DNA of 64,000 nucleotides, taken from Novilysobacter antarcticus. Its GTDB lineage: Bacteria; Pseudomonadota; Gammaproteobacteria; Xanthomonadales; Xanthomonadaceae. Positions 37,375 through 47,055 of this stretch are shown piece after piece; the stretch's first letter is position 1, and the number at the start of each line of letters is the position of its first letter. The notes under the pieces are model-generated. The model was not told the DNA's origin. It did no database searches and worked only from the letters and a program-made list of their open reading frames with translations. The translations under genes were made by a program, and so were the position numbers. The stretch lies in contig NZ_JAIEUJ010000002.1 in NCBI RefSeq assembly GCF_019802285.1, forward strand, positions 558,001 through 622,000, in the 5' to 3' direction.

Positions 37375-38106
37375 TCAGGCGTAGGCGTCCAGGCCGAGGT
37401 CGGCGTTGGAGTACACGTTCTGGACATCATCGAGATCCTCGAGCCAGGCCAGCAGCTTGACCACCTGCTCGGCCACGTCGCCCTCGACGGCGATGTCGTT
37501 GTCGGCGCGCCAGGTCACCTCGGCGTGACCGGGCGGATGACCGGCGTCCACCATCGCCTGTTTGACCGCCTCATAGGCGTCCTGGGTGGTGAACACCTCG
37601 ATTGCGCCGTCCTCGGGATAGACCACGACATCGTCCGCACCGGCCTCGATGGCCGCGTTGGTGATGCCGTCCTCGTCGGCATTGGCCGCGTACGTCAGCA
37701 CGCCCAGCTTGTTGAACATGAAGGCAACCGAGCCGTCGGTACCCAGGTTGCCGCCGAACTTGCCGAAGGCGTGGCGCACGTCGGCCACGGTGCGGACCTT
37801 GTTGTCGGTCAGGCAGTCGACGATCACGGCAACCCCGCCCGGGGCGTAGCCCTCGTAACGGATTTCCTCGTAGTTGACGCCTTCCAGCTCACCGGTGGCC
37901 TTCTTGACCGCACGTTCGACCACATCCTTGGTCATGTTCGCGCTGTAGGCCTTCTCGATGGCGGAGCGCAGGCGCGGATTGCTGGCCGGATCGCCCCCGC
38001 CAGCACGCGCCGCGACGGAGATCTCGCGAATGAGCTTGGTGAAGATCTTGCCGCGCTTGGCGTCCGAGGCGTTCTTGCGACCCTCGATTGACGGTCCCCT
38101 ACCCAT
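37375..38106 (-). CDS. yebC: YebC/TACO1-family protein
   Basis: 243 residues from ATG 38106: [20 protein letters not shown], followed by FTKLIREI, the family N-terminus. Central blocks are [19 protein letters not shown] and [19 protein letters not shown]. Members assist translation through difficult sequences such as polyproline runs, or were described as transcription regulators. The placement just upstream of ruvC is the common one in proteobacteria. Confidence 0.95.
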   Translation of the reverse strand: MGRGPSIEGRKNASDAKRGKIFTKLIREISVAARAGGGDPASNPRLRSAIEKAYSANMTKDVVERAVKKATGELEGVNYEEIRYEGYAPGGVAVIVDCLTDNKVRTVADVRHAFGKFGGNLGTDGSVAFMFNKLGVLTYAANADEDGITNAAIEAGADDVVVYPEDGAIEVFTTQDAYEAVKQAMVDAGHPPGHAEVTWRADNDIAVEGDVAEQVVKLLAWLEDLDDVQNVYSNADLGLDAYA

Positions 38107-38199
38107 GTGCAGTGTCCGATTGAGTGAACGGTGACAGCCGGCTACTTTACTCCAACCGGTGACGGCCGGCCGCCCTTGCATTTTCCCGGTACGCCCCGC

Positions 38200-38886
38200 T
38201 CAAGGCACCGCGGGAGTTGCCTGCCCATGGTCGAAGCGTCCGGTACGCAGGAACGCGATGATCTGGCGCGACACCGACCGGGACAACAGCATGCCGCTGT
38301 GGCTGGTCGGCAGCACGATGTGGTCCGCGAGACCGGGCACCCGGGTCTCCGCGATGGCCACGGTGCCGTCACTGGGGCCCTCGAAGTTGCCGAAGAAACG
38401 GCCAAGACCCCTGCCGGAGTCGCCCGCCACCATACCCAGCTCGGCGTCGCCCTCCCACGCCAGGCAACCGCGGCGCAGGAGCCCCGCGCTGCGGCCGAGG
38501 AACCGTCGAAGCACCGGCAGCTGTGCGATGCCTGTTGCCGCCGCGCTGCCGCGCAGCGGCGTGCCCAGACAGACGACCCGACCCACCGGCAGATCCGGTT
38601 CGCGCTCCAGGGCGCGCACCGCGATCAGTCCGCCAAGGCTGTGGGCGACGATGTCGGCCGGTTCGCACAAGGCCTCCACCAACTCCGGGACCGCCCGTGC
38701 AGGACCGCCGCCGACGGTGTCATAGCCGAACAATTCAGGGCGAAAGCCCGCGCGGCGCAGACGTCTGGCATGCCAGGCCATGCACGCGCGCGGCATCCAC
38801 AGCCCGTGCAGCAGCAACACCCGGCGGCCTTGCGGGTCGCCGGGCGAAACCGGACCGGCGCCATGCGCCTCGCGTTCGCCGGGCAC
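38200..38886 (-). CDS. Alpha/beta hydrolase
   Basis: 228 residues with an alpha/beta-hydrolase fold. Strand and oxyanion region VLLLHGLWM, nucleophile elbow AHSLGG with Ser83, likely acid D in PSDGTVAIAE and base H in LPTSHSGML. The product resembles small lipase/esterase-like proteins (PGAP1-like). There is no signal peptide, so it should be cytoplasmic. It starts two bases after the stop of the upstream DUF3016 gene and lies 93 bases ahead of yebC. The substrate is unknown. Confidence 0.8.
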   Translation of the reverse strand: MPGEREAHGAGPVSPGDPQGRRVLLLHGLWMPRACMAWHARRLRRAGFRPELFGYDTVGGGPARAVPELVEALCEPADIVAHSLGGLIAVRALEREPDLPVGRVVCLGTPLRGSAAATGIAQLPVLRRFLGRSAGLLRRGCLAWEGDAELGMVAGDSGRGLGRFFGNFEGPSDGTVAIAETRVPGLADHIVLPTSHSGMLLSRSVSRQIIAFLRTGRFDHGQATPAVP

Positions 38887-38888
38887 GC

Positions 38889-39431
38889 TCAGGGCGCCTT
38901 GAACTCCCGACGCAGCCAGTCGTCCAGGACCCGCTTCTCGTAGACCAGCGGGTCGTTATCACGGCCGGCACCGGGGCGTGACAGGTAGGCCATGTCGGTC
39001 AGCTGGCGACGGCCTTCGTCGATCACCTGTCCGGCTGCATCCAGGCGGCGGAACTCCAGGGTGATCCGGGGCGGGTAGATATCGCGCATCATCCGGACGT
39101 CGTCGTAGTCCGGGCCCTGCCACGGCTCGTACTCGCCGGCGCGGTCGACATCCAGCAGGGTCACCTGCAACTGCTCACCGGCGGACAGGTGCCGCTCCGC
39201 CTGGGTTCGCAGGTACACGGCCAGCTGCTCGATCCAAACCCCACGGCGGGTATCAACCCGGTCACGGCCGTAGGTGATTTCGCGGAACGTGCCCGGATCG
39301 TTCCATGCGACCTGAACCGGTCCCTGCGCCGGAAGCTGGCCCGGCCCCGCACCGGCGACCGGCGTGCTCGCGCATGCGGCGAGGCCCAGGGAAAGAACGC
39401 ATGCGGCGATACCCGCGGTCATGGCCTTCAT
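38889..39431 (-). CDS. DUF3016 family lipoprotein
   Basis: 180 residues from ATG 39431 with a lipoprotein signal ending LGLAAC (Cys followed by Ala-Ser-Thr-Pro). The mature domain has VAWNDPGTFREITYGR, LDVDRAGEYEPWQG and DIYPPRITLEFRRLD, the pattern of the DUF3016 family found in Xanthomonadaceae and Shewanella. Its function is not known. The frame runs open upstream through the GNAT gene on another reading frame, which is a shadow. It is followed after two bases by the hydrolase gene. Confidence 0.8.
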   Translation of the reverse strand: MKAMTAGIAACVLSLGLAACASTPVAGAGPGQLPAQGPVQVAWNDPGTFREITYGRDRVDTRRGVWIEQLAVYLRTQAERHLSAGEQLQVTLLDVDRAGEYEPWQGPDYDDVRMMRDIYPPRITLEFRRLDAAGQVIDEGRRQLTDMAYLSRPGAGRDNDPLVYEKRVLDDWLRREFKAP

Positions 39432-39519
39432 GGTTGAACTCCGTGTGCGGATTGAGGTCCCATTCTGCCTCCTTCGACCCGTCAGCACCGTGTAGAGAGA
39501 ACGTTCTGGCCACGGGTAT

Positions 39520-40047
39520 TCATGCAAGCGGGGCTGGCGGCCGACGCAGGATGAACTCGTGATCGCGGACGCGACCGACCGGAAATTCATAGTCGCCGAC
39601 ATGCTCGAAGCCGCGGCGGGCATAGAAGCGCTGCGCCGCGAGGTTGCGCGACCACACACCCAGCCACAGCGTGCGCGGCCCGTCGCGCAGCAGCCACTCC
39701 AGGGCGACCCGGCACAGCTCGCCGCCGAGTCCGCCGTTGTGCATGTGCTCCAGCAGGTACAGGCGTTTGAGTTCGCCGTCGCCGGAACGAACGTCAGGAT
39801 GCGGCAGCCCGCACGGTCCCGCAGCCGCATGCCCGACCGCCGCGCCGCCCTGCTCCACCAGCCAGACCGCGTACGCCGGGTGGGCCAGGATCGTGCGTTG
39901 CCGATCCACCGTGTAGTTTTCGCCCAGGAAGGCGGCCAGATCCTCGGCCGGATAGAGGTGGCCGAAGGTCTGGGTGAAGGTGCGTGCGGCCAGTTCCGAC
40001 AGCGTCGCCGCATCGGCGACCGTGGCCCGGCGGATCACGGGAGGCAT
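39520..40047 (-). CDS. GNAT-family N-acetyltransferase
   Basis: 175 residues. The N-terminus IRRATVADAATLSELAARTF and acetyl-CoA motif A (LKRLYLLEHMHNGGLGGEL, with the pyrophosphate-binding turn at HNGGLGG) define the GNAT fold. Motif B, SRNLAAQRFYARRGF, ends it. The substrate cannot be read; family relatives act on small molecules, polyamines or protein N-termini. It starts nine bases after the aspS stop, probably on the same transcript. Confidence 0.88.
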   Translation of the reverse strand: MPPVIRRATVADAATLSELAARTFTQTFGHLYPAEDLAAFLGENYTVDRQRTILAHPAYAVWLVEQGGAAVGHAAAGPCGLPHPDVRSGDGELKRLYLLEHMHNGGLGGELCRVALEWLLRDGPRTLWLGVWSRNLAAQRFYARRGFEHVGDYEFPVGRVRDHEFILRRPPAPLA

Positions 40048-40056
40048 GACCGGCGG

Positions 40057-41829
40057 TTACTTCCTGGGGCGCACCGCAACGTGGATCTCGGCCAGCTGCT
40101 CATCGGCGATCGGCGATGGCGCGCCGGTCATCATGCATTGCGCGCCGGTGGTCTTGGGGAAGGCAATGACGTCGCGGATCGACTCGGTGCCGGCCATCAG
40201 CGCAGCGATCCGGTCGATGCCGAAGGCGATGCCACCGTGCGGTGGCGCGCCGTACTTGAGCGCATCCAGCAGGAAGCCGAACTTGGCCTGCTGCTCGTCG
40301 GCGTCGATACCCAGCAGTTCGAACACCGCGGCCTGCATCGCCGGGCGATGGATACGGATTGAACCGCCGCCGATCTCGTTGCCGTTGAGGACCATGTCGT
40401 AGCCGCGCGAGACCGCCGTGTGGGCATTGGCACGCAGCGACTCGACGTCGTCCACCGCCGGCGCGGTGAACGGATGGTGCAAAGCGACGTGGCGTTGGGC
40501 GTCTTCGTCCCACTCGAACATCGGGAAGTCGGTCACCCACAGCGGTGCCCAGCCCTCGCGGACCAGACCCAGGTCCTTGCCGACCTTCAGCCGCACCGCA
40601 CCCATGAAGTCCGACGCGGTATTCCAGGCGGCCGCGCCGAACAACAGCAGGTCGCCGCCCTTGGCCGCCGTGGCCTGCAGGATCCCCGCCAGGGTGGCAT
40701 CGTCGAGGAACTTGGCGATCGGCGAATTGACGCCCTCGCGGCCCAGCGCCGGGTCGGTGACCTTCATCCACGCCAGACCCTTGGCGCCGTATTTGGCCGC
40801 GTGCGCGCCGACCTCGTCGATCTGCTTGCGCGACAGGCTTCCACCGCCGGGCACGCAGAGGGCGATGACCCGGCCCTTGGCGTCGTTGGCCCAGTCGGTG
40901 AAGACCTTGAACTCGCAGTCCTTCACCAGCTCGGCGATATCGGTGAACTCCATCTCGATGCGCAGGTCCGGCTTGTCGGAACCAAAGCGGCGCATCGCCT
41001 CCGCCCAGGTCATGCGCGGGAACGGCTGCGCCAGCTCCACGTCCATCACCTCGCGGAAGGCGTCGCGGATCATCGCCTCGGCGGTGTCCTGGACGTCGGA
41101 CTCCTGCACCCAGGCGAACTCCATGTCGAGCTGGGTGAACTCCAGCTGGCGGTCGGCGCGCAGGGCCTCGTCGCGGAAGCAGCGGGCGATCTGGTAGTAG
41201 CGATCGAACCCGGCAACCATCAGGATCTGCTTGAACAGCTGGGGCGATTGCGGCAACGCGTAGAACTCGCCGGGATGCATGCGCGCGGGGACCAGGAAGT
41301 CGCGCGCGCCCTCCGGGGTCGCCTTGGTCAGGATGGGAGTTTCGATGTCCTGGAAATCCCGCGCGTCCAGCCAGCGGCGAAGCGCGCGTACCAGCCGGGT
41401 GCGGGTACGCATTTTGCGCTGCATGTCGGGGCTGCGCAGATCCAGGTAGCGGTACTTGAGGCGGATGTCCTCGCCCGGGTTTTCATGCGCGTGGAACGGC
41501 AGCGGCTCGGCCTTGTTCAGCACTTCGATCGCGGTGGCGACCACCTCGACCTGGCCGGTCGGAATCTTGTTGTTGACCGATTCGCGACGGCGCACCTGGC
41601 CGGTCACGCGCAGACAGTCCTCGTAGCCCACCTCCGCGGCGTTGGCGATGACGCGGTCGTTGCCTTCCACATCCGCCGGCTCGGCCACCACCTGGACGAT
41701 GCCCTCGTGGTCGCGCAGGTCGATGAAACACAGGCCGCCCAGGTCGCGGGCGACGTCGGCCCAGCCGCACAGGGTCACGGTCTGGCCGATCAGGCTCTCG
41801 TCGATCAGGCCGCAGAAATGGGTACGCAT
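40057..41829 (-). CDS. aspS: Aspartyl-tRNA synthetase
   Basis: 590 residues, the bacterial AspRS length, from ATG 41829 ([18 protein letters not shown]). An N-terminal OB-fold binds the anticodon. The class II core carries motif 2 [20 protein letters not shown] and motif 3 [13 protein letters not shown]. The bacterial GAD insertion lies between them. Charges tRNA-Asp, possibly also tRNA-Asn if the organism uses the indirect route. Its leader holds the short hairpin at 41853-41868. Confidence 0.96.
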   Translation of the reverse strand: MRTHFCGLIDESLIGQTVTLCGWADVARDLGGLCFIDLRDHEGIVQVVAEPADVEGNDRVIANAAEVGYEDCLRVTGQVRRRESVNNKIPTGQVEVVATAIEVLNKAEPLPFHAHENPGEDIRLKYRYLDLRSPDMQRKMRTRTRLVRALRRWLDARDFQDIETPILTKATPEGARDFLVPARMHPGEFYALPQSPQLFKQILMVAGFDRYYQIARCFRDEALRADRQLEFTQLDMEFAWVQESDVQDTAEAMIRDAFREVMDVELAQPFPRMTWAEAMRRFGSDKPDLRIEMEFTDIAELVKDCEFKVFTDWANDAKGRVIALCVPGGGSLSRKQIDEVGAHAAKYGAKGLAWMKVTDPALGREGVNSPIAKFLDDATLAGILQATAAKGGDLLLFGAAAWNTASDFMGAVRLKVGKDLGLVREGWAPLWVTDFPMFEWDEDAQRHVALHHPFTAPAVDDVESLRANAHTAVSRGYDMVLNGNEIGGGSIRIHRPAMQAAVFELLGIDADEQQAKFGFLLDALKYGAPPHGGIAFGIDRIAALMAGTESIRDVIAFPKTTGAQCMMTGAPSPIADEQLAEIHVAVRPRK

Positions 41830-41852
41830 GCTGACTCCGGAAAACGGGACGC

Positions 41853-41868
41853 GCCGGGTACTCCCGGC
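41853..41868 (-). other. Short hairpin in the aspS leader
   Basis: GCCGGG-TACT-CCCGGC, a six-base stem with a four-base loop, 24 bases before the aspS start. TAAACT further upstream (41884-41879) is a possible -10 box. No T-run follows. It could affect leader stability, but nothing proves a regulatory role. Confidence 0.3.
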
Positions 41869-41914
41869 TGGACCGCCTAGTTTAGCGGGCCGATCGCCGG
41901 TTCCGGGAATCTGC

Positions 41915-42232
41915 TCAGGCTCCCGCGGCGGGCGCGGGCTTGGCGGCGGTCGACGCAGCCGCGCTGGTCGAGTTCGCCTCTGCGGGCTTGGCCTCACCGC
42001 CCTTAGCCGGCGCTGCGCCATCACCTGCCAGGTTGCGTTTCTTGTCGCCGTCCTTCTTGAAGTCGGTCTCGTACCAGCCGGTGCCCGACAGGCGGAACTG
42101 CGGCGCGGTCAACTGGCGCTTGAGTTCGGGCTTGCCGCATGCAGGGCAATCGGTGGGATCGGCATCGGACAGTTTCTGCAGGCGATCAAAATCGTGACCG
42201 CAGGCGGCGCATTCAAAAGCATAGATCGGCAT
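41915..42232 (-). CDS. FmdB-type zinc-ribbon regulatory protein
   Basis: 105 residues from ATG 42232: [15 protein letters not shown]. Zinc ligands are C8 and C11, then C29 and C32 (CPAC). The rest is a low-complexity tail rich in Ala, Lys and Pro. FmdB-like ribbons are frequent beside aspS in proteobacteria, but their role is not settled. It lies 85 bases upstream of aspS on the same strand. Confidence 0.88.
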   Translation of the reverse strand: MPIYAFECAACGHDFDRLQKLSDADPTDCPACGKPELKRQLTAPQFRLSGTGWYETDFKKDGDKKRNLAGDGAAPAKGGEAKPAEANSTSAAASTAAKPAPAAGA

Positions 42233-42285
42233 GGGAACAGAACCCTTAACTGAGCAAACGCGTCGAATCGACAGTCGATGAGCCG

Positions 42286-42304
42286 GGCCGGTCAGAAACC
42301 GGCC
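42286..42304. other. Inverted repeat in the fmdB upstream region
   Basis: GGCCGGT-CAGAA-ACCGGCC, a perfect seven-base stem with a five-base loop, about 54 bases before the FmdB start and 101 bases past the antiporter stop. There is no T-run on either strand. It could be a protein-dependent terminator for the antiporter gene or an operator. Confidence 0.35.
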
Positions 42305-42404
42305 AATCGGCAATATTTGCAGCGCGGTGTGCGCGCGGTAGCTGGAATGGGGACGAAAGCCGTCGGTTCAAGCCTCGCCCGCACGTGCAAGCACGCTTGC
42401 GCAC

Positions 42405-43634
42405 TCAGGCAAGCGGCGCCGGTCCCGACGACACTGCGGGAGCCTCGCCCGCTTCCCCCACCTTGCTCATCCGGTCTTCCGGATGCGTCGGCAACGGGGC
42501 GTCAAACAGGTCGACATCGAACGGCGTGCGGAACACCAGGGACGGCAGCAGGGTGTTGAGCGTGGTGTAGAGGATCAGCGCGCCAAACAATGTGGCGGAA
42601 AGATCGAACTCCTTGTGCAGGATATTGGCCAGCACAAGCGTGAAGACGAGCGTGGGCGCCAGCGCCACGGACACCTTAAGGCTGCTCTTGTGACCCTCGC
42701 CAAACATCACCCGGCGCTGCAGCCAGACCAGCCCGATGCGCAGCGGCACGATGACCAGGGTCAGCACGACGCCCAGGCCGGCGGCTTCCCAAGTCAGCGC
42801 ATCGCGCGAGATCTCGGTGCCGGCGTGGAAGAAATAGAACGGCACGAAGAAGGTCGCAAACAGGCGCAGCGCGTGGATGTTCTCGTCCGAGGCCAGCAGC
42901 GGCATGCGAAAGCGCAGCAGGCGCGCGACCAGGCCGGCGATGAATGCACCCACCAGGTAGTACACGCCCAGGCTGTAGGTGATGTACGCCGCAACCATGC
43001 CGACCATCACCAGCAGGGAAAATTCCGAACCGGGCGCGTGCGGCATCACCCAGCGCCCCAGCGCGATGAACACCAGCGGCAGGCCAACCATCATCAGCAC
43101 CATCGCCCCGGAGGAAATCGCCAGCTGGGTGGGGTCCCCCGCCTGCAGGACCACGAACAAGGCCGTCAGCGCCAGCAGTTCACCGGCAATCGCCTTGCTG
43201 GTCACCCAGAACCGCTCATCGGCGTTCAGCCCCAGGCGCTCCAGCGTATCGACGATGAACCCGGTGGACGGGGTCAGCAGCGCCAGTGACACCAGCGCCG
43301 CCGCCTGCCACCCCAGCTCGGCGTACTTCCAGCACAGCCAGGCCACGCCGACAAGGCAGGCGATCTGGGTGGTGAGGTAAACCAGCAGCCGGCCGAGCTC
43401 CTTGCGCAGCGCCGTGAGCTCGACCTCGAGCCCGGCAAACAGGAACAACGAGGAGATGCCCAGGGTGGAGAGCAGCACGATCACCGAGTCGCTCATGCGC
43501 TCGCCCCACAACAGCACCGCTCCCAGGCCCAGCAACAGGCAGGTGATCGGTGCCGGCAACTGGAAGCGTTGCAGCGCGCGGGGGATGACCAGCAGGCCGA
43601 ATATCAGCAGCAGGTAGATCAGTTCGTTGTTCAT
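42405..43634 (-). CDS. CPA2-type cation/proton antiporter (Kef-like)
   Basis: 409 residues with about twelve hydrophobic segments, from ATG 43634 (MNNELIYLLLIFGLLVIPRAL). The family block SLFLFAGLEVELTALRKEL and the acidic/polar stretch in LVGAFIAGLVARL and FVPFYFFHAGTEI match the Na+/H+ exchanger domain of CPA2 proteins. There is no C-terminal RCK domain, so it is not a full KefB/KefC. The ion (K+ or Na+) is unknown. It is divergent from the SIMPL gene with 148 bases between starts. Confidence 0.85.
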   Translation of the reverse strand: MNNELIYLLLIFGLLVIPRALQRFQLPAPITCLLLGLGAVLLWGERMSDSVIVLLSTLGISSLFLFAGLEVELTALRKELGRLLVYLTTQIACLVGVAWLCWKYAELGWQAAALVSLALLTPSTGFIVDTLERLGLNADERFWVTSKAIAGELLALTALFVVLQAGDPTQLAISSGAMVLMMVGLPLVFIALGRWVMPHAPGSEFSLLVMVGMVAAYITYSLGVYYLVGAFIAGLVARLLRFRMPLLASDENIHALRLFATFFVPFYFFHAGTEISRDALTWEAAGLGVVLTLVIVPLRIGLVWLQRRVMFGEGHKSSLKVSVALAPTLVFTLVLANILHKEFDLSATLFGALILYTTLNTLLPSLVFRTPFDVDLFDAPLPTHPEDRMSKVGEAGEAPAVSSGPAPLA

Positions 43635-43782
43635 GGCAGCAGCCGTGGGCGCACGCGACGTCGGCGTGCATAGTCGACGCCCCGGCTGCCACTGACAAGC
43701 CCGGCGGACTGCGGACGCCAAATCCGTCTACGCGAACCGGGGCGTGTACGCTTGCCTCATAACCACGTCGGAACCCCCGAAG

Positions 43783-44496
43783 ATGTCCAATATCACCGTT
43801 CGCCCCGCTCTTCCGATCATCGCCGCCGCCCTGTTGATGGTCGGGCTGGCCGGCGCCGGCTGGTTCGCCGCCAAGGGCATGGAGCGCCTGAAGACCGCCG
43901 ACCGCTACGTGGTGGTCAAGGGCTCCGCCGAGAAGATTGTCGATGCCGACCTCGTGGTGTGGCCACTGCCGCATACCGTGGGTGGCAACGACCTGGCCGA
44001 GGTCCAGCGCAGTCTGGACGCCAATACCGCGATCATCCGCGAGTTCTTCGAGGCCGCCGGCTTCAAGGCCGATGAGATCGTCGTGTCCCCGCCCAGGCTG
44101 GAGGACCGCTGGGCGTGGGCGTACGGCGACAGCCGCCCTCCGGAGCGCTACCGCTATGCCACCACCGTCAGCCTGCGCACCACCAACGTGGCGGGTGCAC
44201 TGGATGCGGTCCGGCGCACGGGTGAACTGGTGACCCGGGGCGTGATGATCGGGGAAAACAGCGCGCCGGAGTTCGATTACACCAAGCTCAATGACATCAA
44301 GCCGGCCCTGATTGCGGAGGCGACGGCGGCCGCGCGCGATTCCGCCGTCCAGTTCGCCAAGGACTCCGAGTCGCGACTGGATGGTATACGCAGCGCCAAT
44401 CAGGGTGTAGTCAGCATCAGCGACCGCGACCAGAGCAGCCCGCAGATCAAGCGGGTGCGCGTGGTGACGACCGTGGAATACTTCCTGCGCGACTGA
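43783..44496 (+). CDS. SIMPL-domain (DUF541) membrane-anchored protein
   Basis: 237 residues. One N-terminal transmembrane helix (IIAAALLMVGLAGAGWFAA) is followed by a periplasmic SIMPL domain: KTADRYVVVKGSAEKIVDAD, YRYATTVSLRTTNV and a C-terminal VVTTVEYFL. SIMPL proteins are widespread and poorly understood; some bind signalling partners or protect the envelope. The ATG at 43783 begins MSNITVRPALPI and is the best start. It lies 101 bases ahead of the dsbC-like gene on the same strand. Confidence 0.85.
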   Translation: MSNITVRPALPIIAAALLMVGLAGAGWFAAKGMERLKTADRYVVVKGSAEKIVDADLVVWPLPHTVGGNDLAEVQRSLDANTAIIREFFEAAGFKADEIVVSPPRLEDRWAWAYGDSRPPERYRYATTVSLRTTNVAGALDAVRRTGELVTRGVMIGENSAPEFDYTKLNDIKPALIAEATAAARDSAVQFAKDSESRLDGIRSANQGVVSISDRDQSSPQIKRVRVVTTVEYFLRD

Positions 44497-44597
44497 CGCG
44501 AGCGCCCAGCTGCGCGGCGCGGTGCAGGCATCGCGTGCAACAATCCGTCCCCCGACTCCGGGGCGCGCATCGCGCGCCCTTACCGCCAGGAACATCC

Positions 44598-45413
44598 ATG
44601 AAGCGACTCCTACTTGCCGCGGCATTCGGCATGCTCAGCATCTCCGCATGCGCCAAGGCTCCCTCCCCCGTCGATGATGCGAAAGCGCCGCAGTCCGCTG
44701 CAGCGAACGCCTCCGAGACGACGAAGCCCGCAACCGGCTCACCCGAGGAGCGCGCCGTCGCCGCCATCGCCGCGCTCAATCCCGAGGTCAAGGTCGACTA
44801 CATCGGCAAGGCTCCCATCCCCGGCTTCCGCGAGGCGGTGGTCGGCGGGCAGGTCATCTACGTCAGCGACGACGGCAATTACCTGTTCTTCGCCGGAGCA
44901 GGCGGTGCGCTGCTCGACACCCGGACCCAGAAGAACCTCAGTGAAGCGACCCTGGGCGGCATGCGCAACAAACTGTTGAAGACGATTCCCGCGAGCGAGC
45001 GGATCGTGTTCGCACCGCCCAACCCCAAGCACACCGTGACCGTGTTCACCGACGTGGAATGCGGCTACTGCCGCAAGATGCATCAGGAAATCAAGCAGTA
45101 CAACGCCGAGGGTATTGCGGTGGAGTATCTGGCGTTCCCGCGGATGGGCATCGGCAGCGATGATTACAAGCAGATGGTCTCGGTGTGGTGCTCGCCCGAC
45201 CGCAAGAGCGCCCTGACCCAGGCCAAGTCGACCGGCAAGGTGGACAGCCGCAACTGCAAGAACACGGTGGCCGACCAGTACCAGGTCGGCCAGAGCGTTG
45301 GCCTCACCGGCACCCCAATGATCATTGCCCGCGACGGCAGCCAGGTTGGCGGTTATCTGCCCGCCAAGGCGCTTCGAGCCGCGCTGGACAAGCTGGAAGC
45401 CGGCGGCAGTTGA
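44598..45413 (+). CDS. dsbC: DsbC-like thiol:disulfide interchange protein, predicted lipoprotein
   Basis: 271 residues. The thioredoxin-type active site CGYC is at 155-158 (VECGYCRKMHQEI) and the cis-Pro loop GTPMIIARDG follows. A DsbC-type dimerisation domain (VGGQVIYVSDDGNYLFF) precedes it. DsbC isomerises wrong disulfides in the periplasm. The signal sequence ends ISAC with Cys18 in a lipobox, so this form may be membrane-anchored, unlike soluble E. coli DsbC. The start at 44598 has an AGGAA ribosome binding site. A hairpin terminator follows. Confidence 0.88.
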   Translation: MKRLLLAAAFGMLSISACAKAPSPVDDAKAPQSAAANASETTKPATGSPEERAVAAIAALNPEVKVDYIGKAPIPGFREAVVGGQVIYVSDDGNYLFFAGAGGALLDTRTQKNLSEATLGGMRNKLLKTIPASERIVFAPPNPKHTVTVFTDVECGYCRKMHQEIKQYNAEGIAVEYLAFPRMGIGSDDYKQMVSVWCSPDRKSALTQAKSTGKVDSRNCKNTVADQYQVGQSVGLTGTPMIIARDGSQVGGYLPAKALRAALDKLEAGGS

Positions 45414-45435
45414 CGACCGCACTGACCGCCGTGCC

Positions 45436-45457
45436 GACGCCGCCTACGGGCGGCGTC
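45436..45457 (+). terminator. Probable terminator after dsbC
   Basis: A nine-base-pair GC-rich stem (GACGCCGCC / GGCGGCGTC) with a stable TACG tetraloop, 22 bases after the dsbC stop. The T-run is weak (CTTGG), so termination may be partial or factor-assisted. Confidence 0.5.
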
Positions 45458-45554
45458 TTGGCATCCGGGACCGGAGACCATTGGCCGAACGTACGCTTCG
45501 GGCACCACCGGGCGTCGCGTTAGACTGGCGCCATCCCGAACAAGGAGTTTCGTC

Positions 45555-46301
45555 ATGGCCCAGCCCAGTGCCGTGTCACCGCCGGTCGGCGGAGTACATA
45601 GCAAGATCTACCCCGATGCAAAAAGCGCCCTGCAAGGCGTGGTCGCCGACGGCCAGACCCTCGCCGTCGGCGGGTTCGGACTGTGCGGCATTCCGGAAGC
45701 CCTGATCGAGGCCCTCCGCGATTCCGGCGTGACCGGGCTGACCGCCATCTCCAACAACGCCGGCGTCGACGGCTTCGGTCTGGGCCTGCTGCTGGAGACG
45801 CGCCAGATCAGCAAGATGGTTTCGTCCTACGTCGGCGAGAACAAGGAATTCGAACGCCAGTTCCTGGCCGGCGAGCTCGAACTGGAGTTCACCCCGCAGG
45901 GAACGCTGGCCGAGCGCCTGCGCGCCGGCGGCGCCGGAATCCCCGCCTTCTTCACCGCCACCGGCTATGGCACCGTGGTCGCCGAGGGCAAGGAGACACG
46001 CGAGTTCAAAGGCAAGCATTACGTCATGGAGACCGCATTGGTTGCCGATGTAGCGCTGGTCAAGGCGTGGAAGGCGGACAAAGCCGGCAACCTGCTGTTC
46101 CGCAAGACCGCGCGCAACTTCAACCCGGCCTGCGCCATGGCGGGCAAAGTGTGCATCGTGGAGGTCGAGGAGATCGTCGAGGTTGGCCAGATCGACCCCG
46201 ATCACGTCCATCTACCGGGCATCTACGTGGACCGGATCGTGCACAACGCGAACCCCGAGAAGCGCATCGAGCAGCGCACCGTGCGCGAAGGAGGCAAGTA
46301 A
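45555..46301 (+). CDS. scoA: 3-oxoacid (succinyl-CoA:acetoacetate) CoA-transferase, subunit A
   Basis: 248 residues, subunit A of the two-subunit enzyme that moves CoA from succinyl-CoA to acetoacetate in ketone-body and amino-acid catabolism. The family glycine loop [10 protein letters not shown] is at 39-48; further blocks are [16 protein letters not shown] and [22 protein letters not shown] lies eight bases before the ATG and fixes the start. The stop overlaps the scoB start by one base (TAATG), so the subunits are coupled. Length and motifs fit AtoD/ScoA equally well. Confidence 0.92.
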   Translation: MAQPSAVSPPVGGVHSKIYPDAKSALQGVVADGQTLAVGGFGLCGIPEALIEALRDSGVTGLTAISNNAGVDGFGLGLLLETRQISKMVSSYVGENKEFERQFLAGELELEFTPQGTLAERLRAGGAGIPAFFTATGYGTVVAEGKETREFKGKHYVMETALVADVALVKAWKADKAGNLLFRKTARNFNPACAMAGKVCIVEVEEIVEVGQIDPDHVHLPGIYVDRIVHNANPEKRIEQRTVREGGK

Positions 46302-46933
46302 TGGGCTGGTCACGCGAGCAGATGGCGCAGCGCGCCGCGCAGGAACTTACCAACGGCGCCTACGTCAACCTAGGTATTGGCCTGCCGACCATGGTCGCCA
46401 ACTACATCCCCGACGGCATGGACGTGTGGCTGCAGTCCGAAAATGGCTTGCTGGGCATCGGCCCGTTCCCGACCGAGGACGAATTGGATGCCGACCTGAT
46501 CAATGCCGGCAAGCAGACCGTCACCGCCCGCCCCGGTGCCAGTTATTTCGGCAGCCAAGACTCCTTCGCGATGATCCGCGGCGGCCACATCGACCTGGCG
46601 ATCCTGGGCGCGATGGAGGTCACCGACAAGGGCGACCTGGCCAACTGGATGGTGCCGGGCAAGATGGTCAAGGGCATGGGCGGGGCGATGGATCTGGTCG
46701 CCGGCGTGCAGCGCGTCGTGGTGCTGATGGAACACACCACCAAGAAAGGTGAGCCAAAGATCCTGCCCGAGTGCACCCTGCCGCTGACCGGTCTGGGCGT
46801 GGTCAGCCGGATCATCACCGACCTTGCGGTCATGGACATCACCGCCGATGGGCTGAAGCTGGTCGAGCTGGCGCCTGACGTCACCGAGGACGAGCTTCGA
46901 GGCAAGACAGGCGTCGACTTCAGTCACGCTTGA
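46301..46933 (+). CDS. scoB: 3-oxoacid CoA-transferase, subunit B
   Basis: 210 residues from the ATG at 46301. The catalytic glutamate E47, in SENGLLG, forms the thioester intermediate. [15 protein letters not shown] precedes it and [19 protein letters not shown] follows, as in SCOT beta subunits. The frame is open upstream through scoA only as a shadow. A good intrinsic terminator follows within 25 bases. Confidence 0.92.
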   Translation: MGWSREQMAQRAAQELTNGAYVNLGIGLPTMVANYIPDGMDVWLQSENGLLGIGPFPTEDELDADLINAGKQTVTARPGASYFGSQDSFAMIRGGHIDLAILGAMEVTDKGDLANWMVPGKMVKGMGGAMDLVAGVQRVVVLMEHTTKKGEPKILPECTLPLTGLGVVSRIITDLAVMDITADGLKLVELAPDVTEDELRGKTGVDFSHA

Positions 46934-46954
46934 GCGCCGGCCGGGCACCCCACG

Positions 46955-46978
46955 AAGCCGCCTGCGGGCGGCTTTTTC
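46955..46978 (+). terminator. Rho-independent terminator of scoAB
   Basis: GCCGCC-TGCG-GGCGGC stem-loop (46957-46972) flanked by AA and followed by five T residues (46973-46977). It is a textbook intrinsic terminator 23 bases after the scoB stop. Confidence 0.85.
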
Positions 46979-47055
46979 GTTTGGCAAGATGCCAACGGAT
47001 GCCTGTCCTGCCCCGGGAATGTACTAGCATCCTCCTTTCCCAATATCGTCTTCCT

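Noticed and set aside
36830-37384. LexA operator upstream of ruvC
   Set aside because: No CTGT-N8-ACAG or other LexA-like palindrome seen near the start.
40420-41880. 486-residue open frame antisense to aspS
   Set aside because: Covers the class II synthetase motifs on the other strand; a shadow.
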